From: Phorcus lineatus
Taxonomy: Eukaryota; Mollusca; Gastropoda; Trochida; Trochidae
Reading direction: 5' to 3'
NCBI GenBank assembly: GCA_921293015.1
Contig: OV121095.1
Span: 35,561,484-35,625,483 of the forward strand
DNA: 64,000 nt
Positions 15,501 to 30,500 of the stretch are shown here, piece after piece. Position numbers and translations under genes: made by a program. The notes beneath the pieces are model-generated. The model saw nothing but the letters and a program-made list of their open reading frames with translations. It searched no databases and had not been told where the DNA came from. Every line of letters starts with the position of its first letter. Position 1 is the first letter of the stretch.

Positions 15501-18500
15501 ATACATTTGTTTCTTGATTTATAAAAACTTCCCTATATTACGGAAATGACATGTACCTGATACAGGCTCTTAAATGTGTGTTCATTTCCATATTGCATAC
15601 CAGCTTAGCATACATTGATGAGAAAATCTAAAACTGATACATCGGTTTGCAGTGAAAATCAACAATGAGCGATTATTTGTAATAAAATGAAATATATTAA
15701 CATATGATTTGATGGCTGCAAAATTGTTTTGAAAGTATTTTGAAAAATATAATCAATCAGTGCAATGAGAATACTAAATAGATTGTGAATAAGAATAGAG
15801 GAACTTCGAGGTAACTTTCCTGTAAATGCATTCTCTCGTTTCACGCTGTATTTATTCTTCAACTATGTTAACAAAATGCTGAGAATATTTTTCTATGTGC
15901 TGAGAATATTTTTCTATGACAGAACCCCGTCATCTGTGATCTCACAGAATCCCGTAGACACGAAAGACATTTGTGTCTACGGAACGTTATAATGTTACCC
16001 TTCAAATAACCTTTCAAATGTCCGAAGGTTATTTGAAAGTTTTAACATTGCTTTTATGAGTAACGCTGCAAAGGGTACACCGTAATGAAAGTTGCCGAAG
16101 TTTTCCGTTTAGCCTATCAGATTGAGCAGAAACATTGATTTATGATGGAGAACCTGACACTCCAAAACGTGTGTACAGTCGCAAAAATATATGTATGCTT
16201 TGCGGATATGTTTCGATACTAGGGAATCTTCTACTACTAGGGTAGGCATCTTTATTGATAAGCCGAACTGCCTGAGAAAACTGGAAACTTATTAGTCAGG
16301 TAATTGTTATTCCACCATGTACCAATGGATTGGCTGTCAATTTCGTACTTGGTCAATTCCTATTCAAAGTTCATGCAGACACGGATTTCTAAGGGAATCC
16401 GTCAGGTCATAAATCAGTGACCAGTAACAGCCAAATATAAGACTAGAGAACGAATCAATGATTTTATTCTACAGCTGCATATCAAAAGTTTGTTCACTTT
16501 CTACTGTATCTTAGTGCAAAATTCATGTAATTTGGGTTTGGTTTGAATGTCAACAAAAAAACTTCAGCATAACTAACACAGGATCTCCAATTGTCAATGT
16601 GTAAAGTAGACACTTATTAATTTATTGTGGGATTGTTTCGTCTCTCGAACCAAAATTCAAATTTTGGCATGATTAAACGGACAGAAGGGGTCACATTTTC
16701 TAATTACGATTTCCCAAACTCTTGATAAAAATGTTCCATTTTGACTCTTGGAGAACAAAATCCGCAAACTCCTATTGGCTTAATGCAAACGAACAAATAT
16801 GACTTGTATTCAAAGGCGTTTATCACCTAATAAGGAGTTTGTAGAGAAAAATAACAATTACTGTTTTCGAAATTTTGACCCCTGGTCACTTCAGTGACCT
16901 GCCAAAAACTCCTACGGTTAACTGTTGGGTATGGCATACGATTGCGTAAAGGTGCAATGGATATTCTCTTCTGTATTGAAAATTCAAAATAATCCATTTC
17001 TTTTTCACAATGCTACGATGCTTCAAAGACATGCCAAATTATATGATATTTGCACTACGATTCGCAGGTATGTGAACAAACTTTTGGTCTGCAGCTGTAA
17101 TCAGATTGAATAAATACATTAATCCAAATTTAAACATTGAACTTGTTTGGCATGCATCTTATACTGTAGAGTCACGACATATAACACTTACATGCTTCCA
17201 TATCAACTTCGAAATCCATATCATGCTAAATTTATAATTCGAAACATTAACCTTCGATAATTCAAATAATCTATGAAAACAACTGAAAATAAATAACTTA
17301 ACTTACACTGTAATTGGTAAAATCGCATAACTTGAAAATATGTGCACAAAATGAATTTGAATGTATTGTTAAACATTTCAAGAAAGAAGATAATCAAAAT
17401 AGTGCTGAAAAATCAGAAATAATCAATGAAAATGTTCCTGAACAAAAGAAAAACAAATGATAAATTCAGTAGTTGGAGATTCACTCTTGCAGTTATAATG
17501 TGATACTCTACCTGGCGGGCATGATGCTGCTAAAGTAACACACTTTTTAGTTTTCGTTGCATCTTGGTAAATCACTCCTGTTCATTTACATTCTATCAGT
17601 TCAAAACCTCTATCATACAGCATGTTTCGAAACCTTATACTTCAAGGTTATACGTTTATTAAACTTTTACCATTCTTTGATAATAACGCTATGCGGTGAT
17701 GTACATTGCGACATCATGCTAAACGCATATAAATCTAGACTTTGATGATCACTGAAAACATAACGGTCATTATCTAACGTCATTATTATTGATTAAGTCA
17801 TTATATGCTATTTGCAACACAATCTAACGATACATTTCTGCATAACTATCTCTTCCTCTATAAAACAAATCATAATATACATTAAACTGTGAGATGTCAA
17901 ACTTCTTCTAAAGAACTACTTGTCTTTCATATTGTATGGCGCCTGATTTTAGAGAACGTAGTTTTATTACGTCTTTATTCATCATTGGCAATTCAAAAGG
18001 AAACTTAAAGCTTACGAGTGGTTGCCGTCCAAAACAAATGATTCGTTCAGCAAGGGCCATAACTCTGGTTGCGGCATGTTCACGTGGTTGGCATTGTGGT
18101 GTGTCACTTTGAACATCAACATGAATTTCTGAAAATAAACAAGTTCATAACTTTAACATCAGCATTATTTTCTGTTTTAAAAAATCATTACTTGGTCATC
18201 AGCATACATTTCTGGCAAAAAACAAAACCCAATTTTCACATAAAGAAGAATTTCTGAATAAAATCAAAACTATGGTTTGGACATCAGTATTAAACTTCGA
18301 AAATAGAATTCATAATTTAAAAGACAGACTGGGTATTCAAAAATTACGTACTTCAGTTCAAATAACTACTAAAAAAAATTCTCGGACCAATATCATGATT
18401 ACAACATAATTCATAGCCATTTGTATTATGGAACCGATAAAGGCATAAATCATTTTAACTTGATGTTCCCTTATTACATGAGGTAGCTAAAGAAGTTTTT

Positions 18501-21500
18501 TACCTCCATTCTGAGATTGAAGATGAAGTTGAAGAACAAATCCAGCACTTCAAGCGCTCTTCAAGGAAAAAAACAAAGGACATTTGGTAGCTAAGGTTAA
18601 AAATACAATCTTTCATCTTTCTAACGACCGTTTAACATGAAAAAACATCATTTAAGAATTTAAAGAGACATTTCGTCAGATGTTGGAGTAACCTAAGCCA
18701 AACTTTATGAATATGTCATCTTATCGAGACTTGGTCAATTACTCAATCGTAATTTTTATACTTATCTAAAGCAGATTCAACTGATATTAGACGATTTCAT
18801 TCAGCTGAGCAATTGTAGGAATTAATGTAAAATATTACACTATGTTTAACATACTGTATTTTTGCGTCCACAATAGCTTTAGTTTCGGGGCTTTTCTTAA
18901 AGCGCTCAATCTTCTGGAAATACCTCAGAACTTCTTCTGCCTCTTTGCCTGAAATTTTATCAGTCCATTGATATCTATTACATTAAACACTTGTCTGGAA
19001 ATAGTGGTTAGTTTTTCATAAAAACTTGACAGTATAGAATTTGATCCGTGTTACATAAAGAAAACATAAGACCACGAGTATTAACATCTGAGTTTAAAAC
19101 CGCATGTTATAATGATAATGGTCAGTGACAACAAATCCAAACATAAACAGCATATTAAAGTTCCGTGTGAAAGAAACTCGATGGTAACTAATATTTCAGA
19201 TATATTGACCTTTCATGTTTGGGTAAGGCTTGTCGTTCCTCCCGTCCAGGAGACTCATTAGGGGGACGAGGAGCTTCTCTATGTCAACTGACCGGTGGTA
19301 GAACCCGTACTTGACCAGGAAGTGGACCAGAGAGAGAACCTGTAAATGAGGCCACACGTGCAGGGGTTAACAATTTGAATAATAGTGGTGGAACAGTAAA
19401 AGATAACAACTGATTTTGGCGTATCGAACAAGGAACGATGTCCTACACTTTCTGAAGTGAAACGCATTTGTACATATTGTATAAGTGTAAAATATTCGTA
19501 CCAACACTTTTAGAGTGAGACAGCTATCGGTAGCAATCATCAATGTTCAATTCTTTTACCAGTGATAAAGGCCACAGGCCCGTGTACAACACGCATATAA
19601 CATACTTACGAAAATTAGCCATGTTTAGCATTTTTCATCATAATGCTTCTCGAGTGAATTTGCAATATCTCACATTTTTTCATTACATTGATAACTGCAT
19701 ATTAACCTTATTCATATTAGGTGAAATACAGTAAAACATTGGGATATATGTCAATCACAGTTGCGTATACAATGGACATTTGAGAACTTGAAGGAAGTGA
19801 AACCCATCCAATGTACAACCTAATATAAGAATTGTACATAATCCTATCACACAATGCAATGCCACATCGTCCGCAAGTATTAATCATATTAATAATGATA
19901 ATAATAAATGGGTACTTATTGTGCGCTATGGTCCATACAAAGCATGCTCAAAGCGCTACACATTTATTATCCTGAAGGAATTGTACTTTCGATGCAGTTA
20001 CTAAGAGCTTCGCGCGATTCAGGTACCCAATTGTACAGCTGGGTGGACTGGGTGCAATGTGGATGAAGTGCCTTGCCGAAGGACACATAACAGTGTAAAG
20101 CCCAGGTCACAAATGTTCGGTGTTTCCACCTGGATTCGCGCTGACCACTACACCACCATGCTCCCTAAAGGGAGATTAACCAATGCGTAATAAGCAATGC
20201 AGAATTGGCCTTCAATGGAGTGTTATCATCATCACCTCTACCCGTTCGTCTATTTACCTGTTTGACGAGCATGTTGTTACCGATCTCGGAGGCGGTCATG
20301 TCTCCATTGGTGCCAAGAAAGTGTGAGATCCAGTCTCTCAACTGGGGGAAGTACCTGTATGTCGGTGATTTGGATTTGTCGTACACATCCTGCAAGTTAC
20401 CATAATGTCTTGAATCATCATTTAATCAATCATTTAATTTGTTATGTCTTTATTAAACATGAACTCCTTTCTTCATCTATATTTTCAGCGGAAATGTTTT
20501 TCTATGATAACAGCATTTCGGTAGGTAATTTACCATCTCAGTAGACAATCTTGTCATGAATTTGTCACCTGAAATATGTTCATGTTTTATGTAGTGTCTT
20601 TCGCATTGGTTTGACTTTTTAACAATTTTTTTTATGATTTTTATTTCTTTTCAACAGGTACAATCAAACATAAACATGTAGTTTTGTTCAACACAAAAGA
20701 CATTTTTAACAATTTGATTCAGACCTTCATTTTACAGAAAAATGTTATATATCGTTTTCTTATACATAAAAAGTTCATTGGTATTTTTCTATTTATTATT
20801 ATCAAAGAATTTATTGAAGAATTGAAGTTTCGAATAAATCATATTTTTAAAAAGTTGTAAAATCAAGTAAACATTTGATATTTTTTTGTCGTTTCATTGT
20901 CAGAATGATCCCTGTCTTATCAGAACATTAAATTATCATTTTAAAACAAACATCGTTAATGAATTTGGTTTTCGGGTAATGGATCATTTCATATTTTATC
21001 ATACTGTATATGTACCAAATGAAATGGAAAAAACCCTCACGAGTTTCATCAAATCTAGAAAACTGCAATCATGACATTGAGCATTTGACACTTTAAAAAC
21101 GAAAGGACAAGAATTCACGAAAGATTGACGACAATAAAAAACACTTTGTTTTGTAGAATGCACATCTCAAAAAAACTATTTAGCAGTAGAATTATCTTTC
21201 AATATTTGCAAAATCAAGCTACTTGTAAAATTTAAGCAATGACAAACACAATCTCTTGCAGCGAAACTTGAAGTTCAAATAAACAAATTCAAGAAGCATT
21301 TCAGCAAGAAGGTGGAGTATGTTAGAAATTAAGAATTTGACTAAGTTTTGCAGTAAAAAAGCCCACAAAAATTCTATTTTAAATATATGACTGATCAGCA
21401 TTACAAAACATCAATTATTCCAAATAGCAAATAGACAACAAGAAGCCCTAATTGAAGAACTGTCATCAAAAACCAACTTTCATCGTATACGGATGCAAGT

Positions 21501-24500
21501 GGTTCTGTTATTTTCAAAAAATATTTTACTGAAAAACTATTCAATATCATTTTCAAGGTTTTGTGTCATATTATTGGGTTTATATTAAAATGCCTTATGA
21601 AGTTACATGAACATCTTCCCAATGTCCCAATGTATAATGAAAATCTTGGAATCCAATGATATTCATTTTTAAGAATGGTTCTTCATAATATATTTTTGAA
21701 GCAACAGGAAAGATTTTATCATATCACATAATCTCTTAAAACAGCTGTCTTTCTAAACCAAATGGTACCGATAGCGGAATTAATTTGTATCTTTGTTGCA
21801 CAAATGTAAATACTCAATGACGCATAAAAGGTAATATAAATTATTAGAGAAATATGGTACAACAATGCGATACTAGTATACCATACAAAAAAAGAAGATG
21901 TGAAACCCTAAAAATAGACAGCAGTAAAAAGTTATGTTAATTATATTCAAAGTTCGTCCCATGTTAAAGTATAACTTCGTTCTTATAAATACAGGATATT
22001 CTACCATCTATCTTCGTCTACTTGATAAATCCATACTGACTTACATGTATAAGGTTTGTTAGGTAAGTGAGGTAAGTTACAATGTCAATGAGTGTCAGGT
22101 TATCACCTGATAACCGTCAGAATGGTTAGTTCAGAAGAGACAGAAGAAGATTAACTACTTTTAACGAAGACTTGCGGAGATTGACGAAGATCGACGAAAA
22201 CAAACGAGACAACTTACCTCTTTGTTCCGTTTCCCCTTTTAATGTTAAATGATGTTTGAACACAACACACAGAGAACGTATAAAAAAACTAACGACTTTC
22301 ATTTCAGTGATTAACATGTTTTTCTGATTTAGGTGCAATGGTGTCTTTTTTAACATCGTAAACCAATTATTAGCATAGTCAGTGAATTGTCCTATGACCT
22401 ATACCTTGTTTGATTTATGAAATGAAACAGTTCTGGTAAAAAAATTAAAATGTTCATTGCATTTTTATAATCAAATTCAACATCATTTTTTTTATTCATA
22501 TTCAAAATAGTGATCCTTAAAGTGACACAGAGTAGGTTCCATATATTTTGCATGCGGCTTAAATGCATTCCAAAATACCATATAAGTTCAAATCGCCTTT
22601 CTAAAGTTACATCTTTATCTCTTAAATTCCTATAAGTTGTGATATTTTTCTTTTTCCATGAATGAAAAACGTCCGTATACAGCTGCATACCGAAAGTTTG
22701 CTCACTTACCACTGAATCACAGTGCAAATATCATGTAACTTGGGCTTTCGTAAGACCGACAATTGATCTTCCACTGTCAATGTGGGAAATAGCCATTCTT
22801 GAATTAATTTTGGCATTGTCTGGTCACTCGTGCAAAAATTCGAATTTTGGCATATTGATATAGACAGAAGGGGTCACATTTTTGAATTTTCGATTTCGTA
22901 AAATGTAGAATAAAATGTTCAATATCGAATCTCTGAGATTAAAACCAACATAATCACATTGACTTTGTGGTAAGAAACAAACGTGACTAATTTTTGAAGA
23001 AGTTGATAACTTATAAAGGATTTTATGGAGAAAAATAAAAATTAGTCACTTCAATGACCTGTCAAAACTGTTACGGGTAATTGTGGGGTACTATAAACAT
23101 TTGTCTTTCAGAAGAATGGATCTGCATATGTGTATTGAAAATTCAATATCATACGCTTCTTTTTCACAACACTACGACACCTCAAAGGAATCTCAAATTA
23201 CATGATATGTGCACTATTATATTCAGGTATGTGAACAAACTTTTGGCATGCAGCTGTAAATGTAAAGATTTCTAACTTCTGCGGCCCATTTACAAGCATA
23301 TTTGTTAAATGACCTACATAGCACTACCAACCCATATTTACACCTGTGTCTGCTTAAAAAAAGTAAAAAAATTACGTTTGAGTCATTGGCGCGCGTCCGC
23401 GTAATTGTCCAGTTTCGATCACAAATCATGACTAAGTCGTTTATTGACACCTTGCTTAACTGATAAGCATTGAGATGTTGATTTTCATATAAAAAAAAAC
23501 AGTACTTCTCGATAAAGTAACACCATTTAAAAACTTTGACATATTTTACCCCAACAACATACTCTGTGTCCCTTTAATAACCTTTCGGCATCAGATATGT
23601 GCATCTTGCATTTTTAGAATAAACACGTATAAGAAGCTTGCATATTATTATTTCATTTACATTTATTCCCTGTGTCTAATTTTCAATATTATATTTTGAA
23701 AAATTGATTATTGGGTATTTTTGGAAGTATAATAATAATAATGATGATGATGATGATGATGATGATGATAATAATAATAATAATATGTTTATTTTTTTCA
23801 ATTTAACATACAAAAAAATATTCCATACTAAACTAAAACTAAAACGATATTTTCCGCTAGCGTGGGTCGAAACATTATGTTACATTCCTCTATCATTATT
23901 TGCTGAATCAATAGCCTTTTGCTAAAAAAAATTTGTGAGAGACATTTTCGAGAGTGCCAAAATCCAAAACACGTATTTGTTTATGGTGAGTGACTAACAA
24001 ACAACGTTACAATACACATGAGGACAGAGGGACTAACTATGGTGCTACCAAACACAAATTATTGTTTTCTCATTATTTTTTAAAATATTTTTATGATATT
24101 TATTAACTTGTAAGTCATTTTACTACGTTATAATGATACATGATAGCAGTTAGGGAATGTAAATAACTAAAGGCGTTAATTTAACATTATATATTTTTAC
24201 AAATTGTATTCACTAATTCAAAAATATTCTACTTTGACTTACATTTTGCTCAGAGTGCTATGTATCCATAAAACATCATAAAACATTCGTTAGAATACAT
24301 ATGAAATATACATGATATTGACTAGAAGCATGACATGCTATGTTACGGCATTCACAGTTCACAGAAAAGATATGTATGTAATAAACATCATCATACACTG
24401 CCATTGATATAAAGAAATCCATTTTAACATGACGTTCATCATTACTCATAAAGCATAAACATATATAACAATTACTTACTTCATGCAATATAATAATTAT

Positions 24501-27500
24501 GGACGCAGAAATCCTGCTATATTAGCGTATTTGTCTCCGCCCAGCTCCATCATATACCCTGATATCCTTCGGCCTCAAACGCTCGTATCGCTAAATATAG
24601 CAACCCAATGAAATGACTCGCATTCAGCAATAGCGGCACAACCCGGATGAGAATTCAAACAAATGTCAATGTAGGCTATAAATAGCCATGAGTAACCAGC
24701 CGTAAGCGATACGAACGTTTGAGGCCGTTTTATGGGAAATGATGGAGCTGGGCTGAGACAAATACACTGATGTAGCAGGATGGGATGCAGATTGACAATA
24801 TCGACATTCACATATGATGAAATCATTCCTTCCACTGTATATTAGCAATTCAACTGCACATGCTAAGTTACCGGAAACAGTCTCTGTAAGCCCGGGATAT
24901 AAATATTAAAATGCGTAAAGGCTCCAAGAGGTGAATTGATGGAGGATTTCTGATAAAGTTATTCCATATTATCCCGGATTTCAGTGGTTCTATATTGTTA
25001 CTGCTTTTTTCAATTTTTGGCTATTCTCTGAACGTCATTTAATTGAAAATAATTAAAATAATGATTAATCATGAATTTAGTTCTTCGAAGAATTCTGACA
25101 TTTTAATTTTAGGACTTTAGTTGAGACATTCAAATTGCTTTATTAAAATGTTTACCTGAAATTTATCTCCTAGGATAACACTTATACAGTGGAGTTCAAA
25201 ATGTTCTTAACATAGCGTCCCTTAAAGAAAAATATAATTAGTTTCCACAGTCAAGCAATCTGGGATGAAACGAACGGGATTTCGTTCTTATTTCGTGTTA
25301 TTCGTATGTATTACTAAAAAAATTCAAATCAGGGATAAAAAAATATGAAAGGTTTTAGATATGAGGTATTGGGATGTACCACTCCAAAATTTCAAATCGG
25401 GAATAAAAAAGTATAAAACGTTTTAGATAGGAAGTATTGGGATGTTCCACTCCAAAATTTCAAACAAGGGATAAAAGTATAAGCGTTTAAGATGTGGAAT
25501 ATATTTACCTCGTTGTGGTCGATATCGTCGTAGATATAGGAGAGTTTTACTCTGTCAACTACAGAAACGTTATTGCCAATGTCCACGAACAGTGCTGGAA
25601 ATGAAACGTATGATAAAAGTTTTTATAATCTCGATTAGAAGGCAACATGCCTCAAGGACCACCTTCATATGCAATATTTCAGGCGAGTATGGATTATAAT
25701 ATGAACTTTGGAATACTTCAATATTGGATAGTCCTTAATTAATTTTTTTGATTACACTTATTAAACATTGTATCAAAAAACAACAGTGACTTTTTTGTAG
25801 CATCAAAATGGTTCTTAGGATGAGTTTTGAAATTTTGAAGTCGAATTGCATGTTTATTCAAGGTTCTTCTACACAAGAAGAACTTTATGCGTACTTATGG
25901 GTTCAAAAACGATAAGCGAACATTTAACAATGCTTCAGCTGTTCATTTAGGACTTTGATTGCGAAAAGTCACAAATATATTTACTATTGAAATAATATAA
26001 TACATATGAGGACTTAATGCAAAATGTCACATGTTCATTTGCTGTTAAAATGATATAATACATATGATCAATAACTCTCAATCATTGTCATTATTACAGT
26101 ATTTTAACTTTAAATTCTAAACTGTTTCGTTAACCTATCATTTGTTAACCTATCATTTATTAACCTATCATCTGTTATTTTCGTTCTCAAACATTGCTTG
26201 TTTCACTTTATCACATTTTCCATCTCACATTGTATTGTATCTTCTCTTGTTTCATAAAATTCGTTATTCATTCTTACTTCCTTATTAACAATATGTACTA
26301 AGGGTTCAAAGACGTCATCAGAACATTTTATGAGCGCTTCAGCTGTCCATTAAGGACTTTAATTTCAAAAAGTCACATGTACATTTTCTATTAAAATAAT
26401 ATAATATATATGATCAATTACACTCAATCATTGTCCTAATGACAGCATTTTACCTTAACATTCTAAACTGTTTCGTTAACATATCATCTATCATGTTCGT
26501 TCTCAATCATTCAAGTTCTACTTTCGTCATTCATAGGTTGCAAACCACATTGCCTGTTTCCCTTTCATTTCGTTTCCCATATCATATTGTATTGTATCTA
26601 ATCTTTTATATGCATTAATCCTTATTACTTCCTACTTTGTAAATGACAAATTGCAATTGTAAATCTTATTGCACTTCTTTTCCTCAGTATTGCATAACAT
26701 GTTATAACAAATTTAAAACCTTAAATGAAATTTAATGAAATTATGAAAATAATTTTCAATATGAATATAATTCTATCATTTCTATTGAGTCATATGGTCT
26801 GTATCAATTATAAATTGGTCATTTTTTGCATTCAATTTCTGCAGGTTTTAATATTGATTTTGATCATTTAAGAATTTAAAGGGGCGGTGACTTTTATTTT
26901 GTTTTAAAAATAAATATAATATCACAATAACGAAAATAAATTTTACCATGGGCAAGACAATGGCATTTAATCAAATGAAGCACTTAAAAAACCAATGAAA
27001 CATTTTCAGTTAAGCTATGCGAATCCATTTTCCTACCGATTAAAGGTGCAAACACACAAATGGCCGCAAAGGTTTTCGCTTGATACTTGATTATTTCCTC
27101 TACGATTACGGATGGACGGTTTGATTAACGAGATGGTGGGTCCTCTGATGAAAATAGACTTGGCATAGACTAATGTCTACTTTTGAAACTTTTAAGAAAT
27201 AACATTTTCAAAAAGCGTGCTCCTGTCCCTTTAAAATACGCATGATATATTCGAAATAACTTACTGATGATGAGCTCGCAGTACTTTGCCCTGAGCCTGT
27301 CCGGTAGATTCTCGTCGGTGAGACACAGGAATGCTTCCTCCCAGGTGAGATACTCCAGCTTGTTAGTGATCACGTCTATGGAGAACTCGTTCTGGCCCTG
27401 GTCCGAAAACGTGCATATTGAATATAATGTGAAGGCATGAAAAACTCCAAAGTGGACCGATGAACAACTATAGACGACGTTTGTTTTAATACTATCACAG

Positions 27501-30500
27501 AAGATATGTTGTACCTGAACGAATATTGAATATCATATGAAGGCATGAAAAAACTCCAAAGTGGACCAATGAACAACTATAGACGACGTTTTCTTAATAC
27601 TATCACAGAAGATATGTTGTACCTGAACGAATATTGAATATCATATGAAGGCATGAAAAAACTCCAAAGTGGACCAATGAACAACTATAGACGACGTTTT
27701 CTTAATACTATCACAGAAGATATGTTGTACCTGAACGAATATTGAATATCATATGAAGGCATGAAAAAACTCCAAAGTGGACCAATGAACAACTATAGAC
27801 GACGTTTGTTTTAATACTGTCACAGAAGATATGTTGTACCTGAACGAATATTGAATATCATATGAAGGCATGAAAAAACTCCAAAGTGGACCAATGAACA
27901 ACTATAGACGACGTTTGTTTTAATACTGTCACAGAAGATATGTTGAACCTGAACGAATATTGAATATCATATGAAGGCATGAAAAAACTCCAAAGTGGAC
28001 CAATGAACAACTATAGACGACGTTTTCTTAATACTGTCACAGAAGATATGTTGTACCTGAACGAATATTGAATATAATATGAAGGCATGAAAAAACTCCA
28101 AAGTGGACCGATGAACAACTATAGACGACGTTTGTTTTAATACTGTCACAGAAGATATGTTGAACCTTTACGAATATTGAATATATTGTGAAGGCATGAA
28201 AAAACTCCAAAGTGGACCAATGAACAACTATAGACGACGTTTGTTTTAATACTGTCACAGAAGATATGTTGAACCTGAACGAATATTGAATATAATATGA
28301 AGGCATGAAAAAACTCCAAAGTGGACTGATGAAAACTATAGTCGACGTTTTCTTAATACTGTCACAGAAGATATGTTGAACCTTTACGAATACTGAATAT
28401 ATTGTGAAGGCATGAAAAAACTCCAAAGTGGACCAATGAACAACTATAGACGACGTTTGTTTTAATACTGTCACAGAAGATATGTTGAACCTGAACGAAT
28501 ATTGAATATAATATGAAGGCATGAAAAAACTCCAAAGTGGACTGATGAACAACTATAGTCGACGTTTTCTTAATACTGTCACAGAAGATATGTTGAACCT
28601 GAACGAATATTGAATATAATATGAAGGCATGAAAAAACTCCAAAGTGGACTGATGAAAACTATAGTCGACGTTTTCTTAATACTGTCACAGAAGATATGT
28701 TGAACCTTTACGAATATTGAATATATTGTGAAGGCATGAAAAAACTCCAAAGTGGACCAATGAACAACTATAGACGACGTTTGTTTTAATACTGTCACAG
28801 AAGATATGTTGTACCTGAACGAATATTGAATATCATATGAAGGCATGAAAAAACTCCAAAGTGGACCAATGAACAACTATAGACGACGTTTGTTTTAATA
28901 CTGTCACAGAAGTTATGTTGAACCTGAACGAATATTGAATATCATATGAAGGCATGAAAAAACTCCAAAGTGGACCAATGAACAACTATAGACGACGTTT
29001 TCTTAATACTGTCACAGAAGATATGTTGTACCTGAACGAATATTGAATATAATATGAAGGCATGAAAAAACTCCAAAGTGGACCGATGAACAACTATAGA
29101 CGACGTTTGTTTTAATACTGTCACAGAAGATATGTTGAACCTTTACGAATATTGAATATATTGTGAAGGCATGAAAAAACTCCAAAGTGGACCAATGAAC
29201 AACTATAGACGACGTTTGTTTTAATACTGTCACAGAAGATATGTTGAACCTGAACGAATATTGAATATAATATGAAGGCATGAAAAAACTCCAAAGTGGA
29301 CTGATGAAAACTATAGTCGACGTTTTCTTAATACTGTCACAGAAGATATGTTGAACCTTTACGAATATTGAATATATTGTGAAGGCATGAAAAAACTCCA
29401 AAGTGGACCAATGAACAACTATAGACGACGTTTGTTTTAATACTGTCACAGAAGATATGTTGTACCTGAACGAATATTGAATATAATATGAAGGCATGAA
29501 AAAACTCCAAAGTGGACTGATGAAAACTATAGTCGACGTTTTCTTAATACTGTCACAGAAGATATGTTGAACCTTTACGAATATTGAATATATTGTGAAG
29601 GCATGAAAAAACTCCAAAGTGGACCAATGAACAACTATAGACGACGTTTGTCTTAATACTGTCATATTCTTCGTACTGAAATCCAACACTGAAATAACTT
29701 CACCAATTTACCAAAGGTGTGGCGTGTAAGAGTTCACTGTTTGAAACATGTCATTAAAGGAACCGAACTACAACTCACGTGACACAGCATTCCAAAAAGT
29801 TCCAGCTGGTGCTCAAGAAAGAGATATTCTTCGTCAGAGGAACCCTGGAATAATAAAAATAGAATGAGCAATTTGTTTATACCTTACAAAAAATAATAAA
29901 ATTTTAAAAAAGAATTAGTTCTTATATTATTTAATATAAATCTTGTAGTGATGCGATGTAATGATTTATTACTTTTATGCTAAGAATCGTTATTCACTCA
30001 ATTTTTATTTATCTTGAAATATTTTCAAAATGGGGGGAAACTGTGATATGTCAAACATGGTAAAAAAACTGATGAAGATTTAAAGGTGTTATGTTTCAGA
30101 TGACTTTTAACCTACCAACGACAAGGGACCGGTTGTTCAAAACGCCGTTATTTTAATGGACCGTTAAACACTAGGACTAGCTAACGGGTGCGTTAAAATT
30201 TTAACCGGCTTTTGAACAACCGGGCCCAGTTGTTTTTCTTAGTGATCCTCAGTAATTTCATGAAATGCTTAAACAATGTATATTGCAAACGCACTGAAAA
30301 AAACACGAGTGGATTGCTATTAGAACCTAGATTATAAGTAAAACACAAGGAGTGCAACCAAACTAAAAAAAACATTTCTACGTGATTTAACTATCTAGTA
30401 GGTTATGTAAAGTGCATCCTGCTACATCAGCGTATTTGTCTTCGCCTAGCTCCATCATATACCCTGATTTCCTTCGGCCTCCAACGCTCATATCACTAAA

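Larger units (their letters stand above)
15125..18015. other. Intron 28
   Basis: About 2.9 kb between exons 28 and 29. It holds the hairpin pair at 15952-16038 and the MITE at 16472-17097. I see nothing else. Confidence 0.6.
20390..25508. other. Intron 23 (about 5.1 kb)
   Basis: The intron between exons 23 and 24, one of the longest in the window. It contains the MITE at 22680-23256, GAT/AAT trinucleotide runs at 23730-23785, the foldback MITE at 24511-24781 and the 68-bp repeat at 25323-25508. The AT-rich remainder shows no gene. Confidence 0.6.

Noticed and set aside
22392..22727. 111-codon minus-strand frame
   Set aside because: AT-rich, overlaps the end of a MITE, no recognised domain or in-phase splice sites.
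27376..29689. Long minus-strand frames (up to 225 codons) with repeated FFHAFILYSIF-like motifs
   Set aside because: They follow the 108-bp satellite. Steps of 107 and 109 bp break the frame, and no start context or splice logic supports them.
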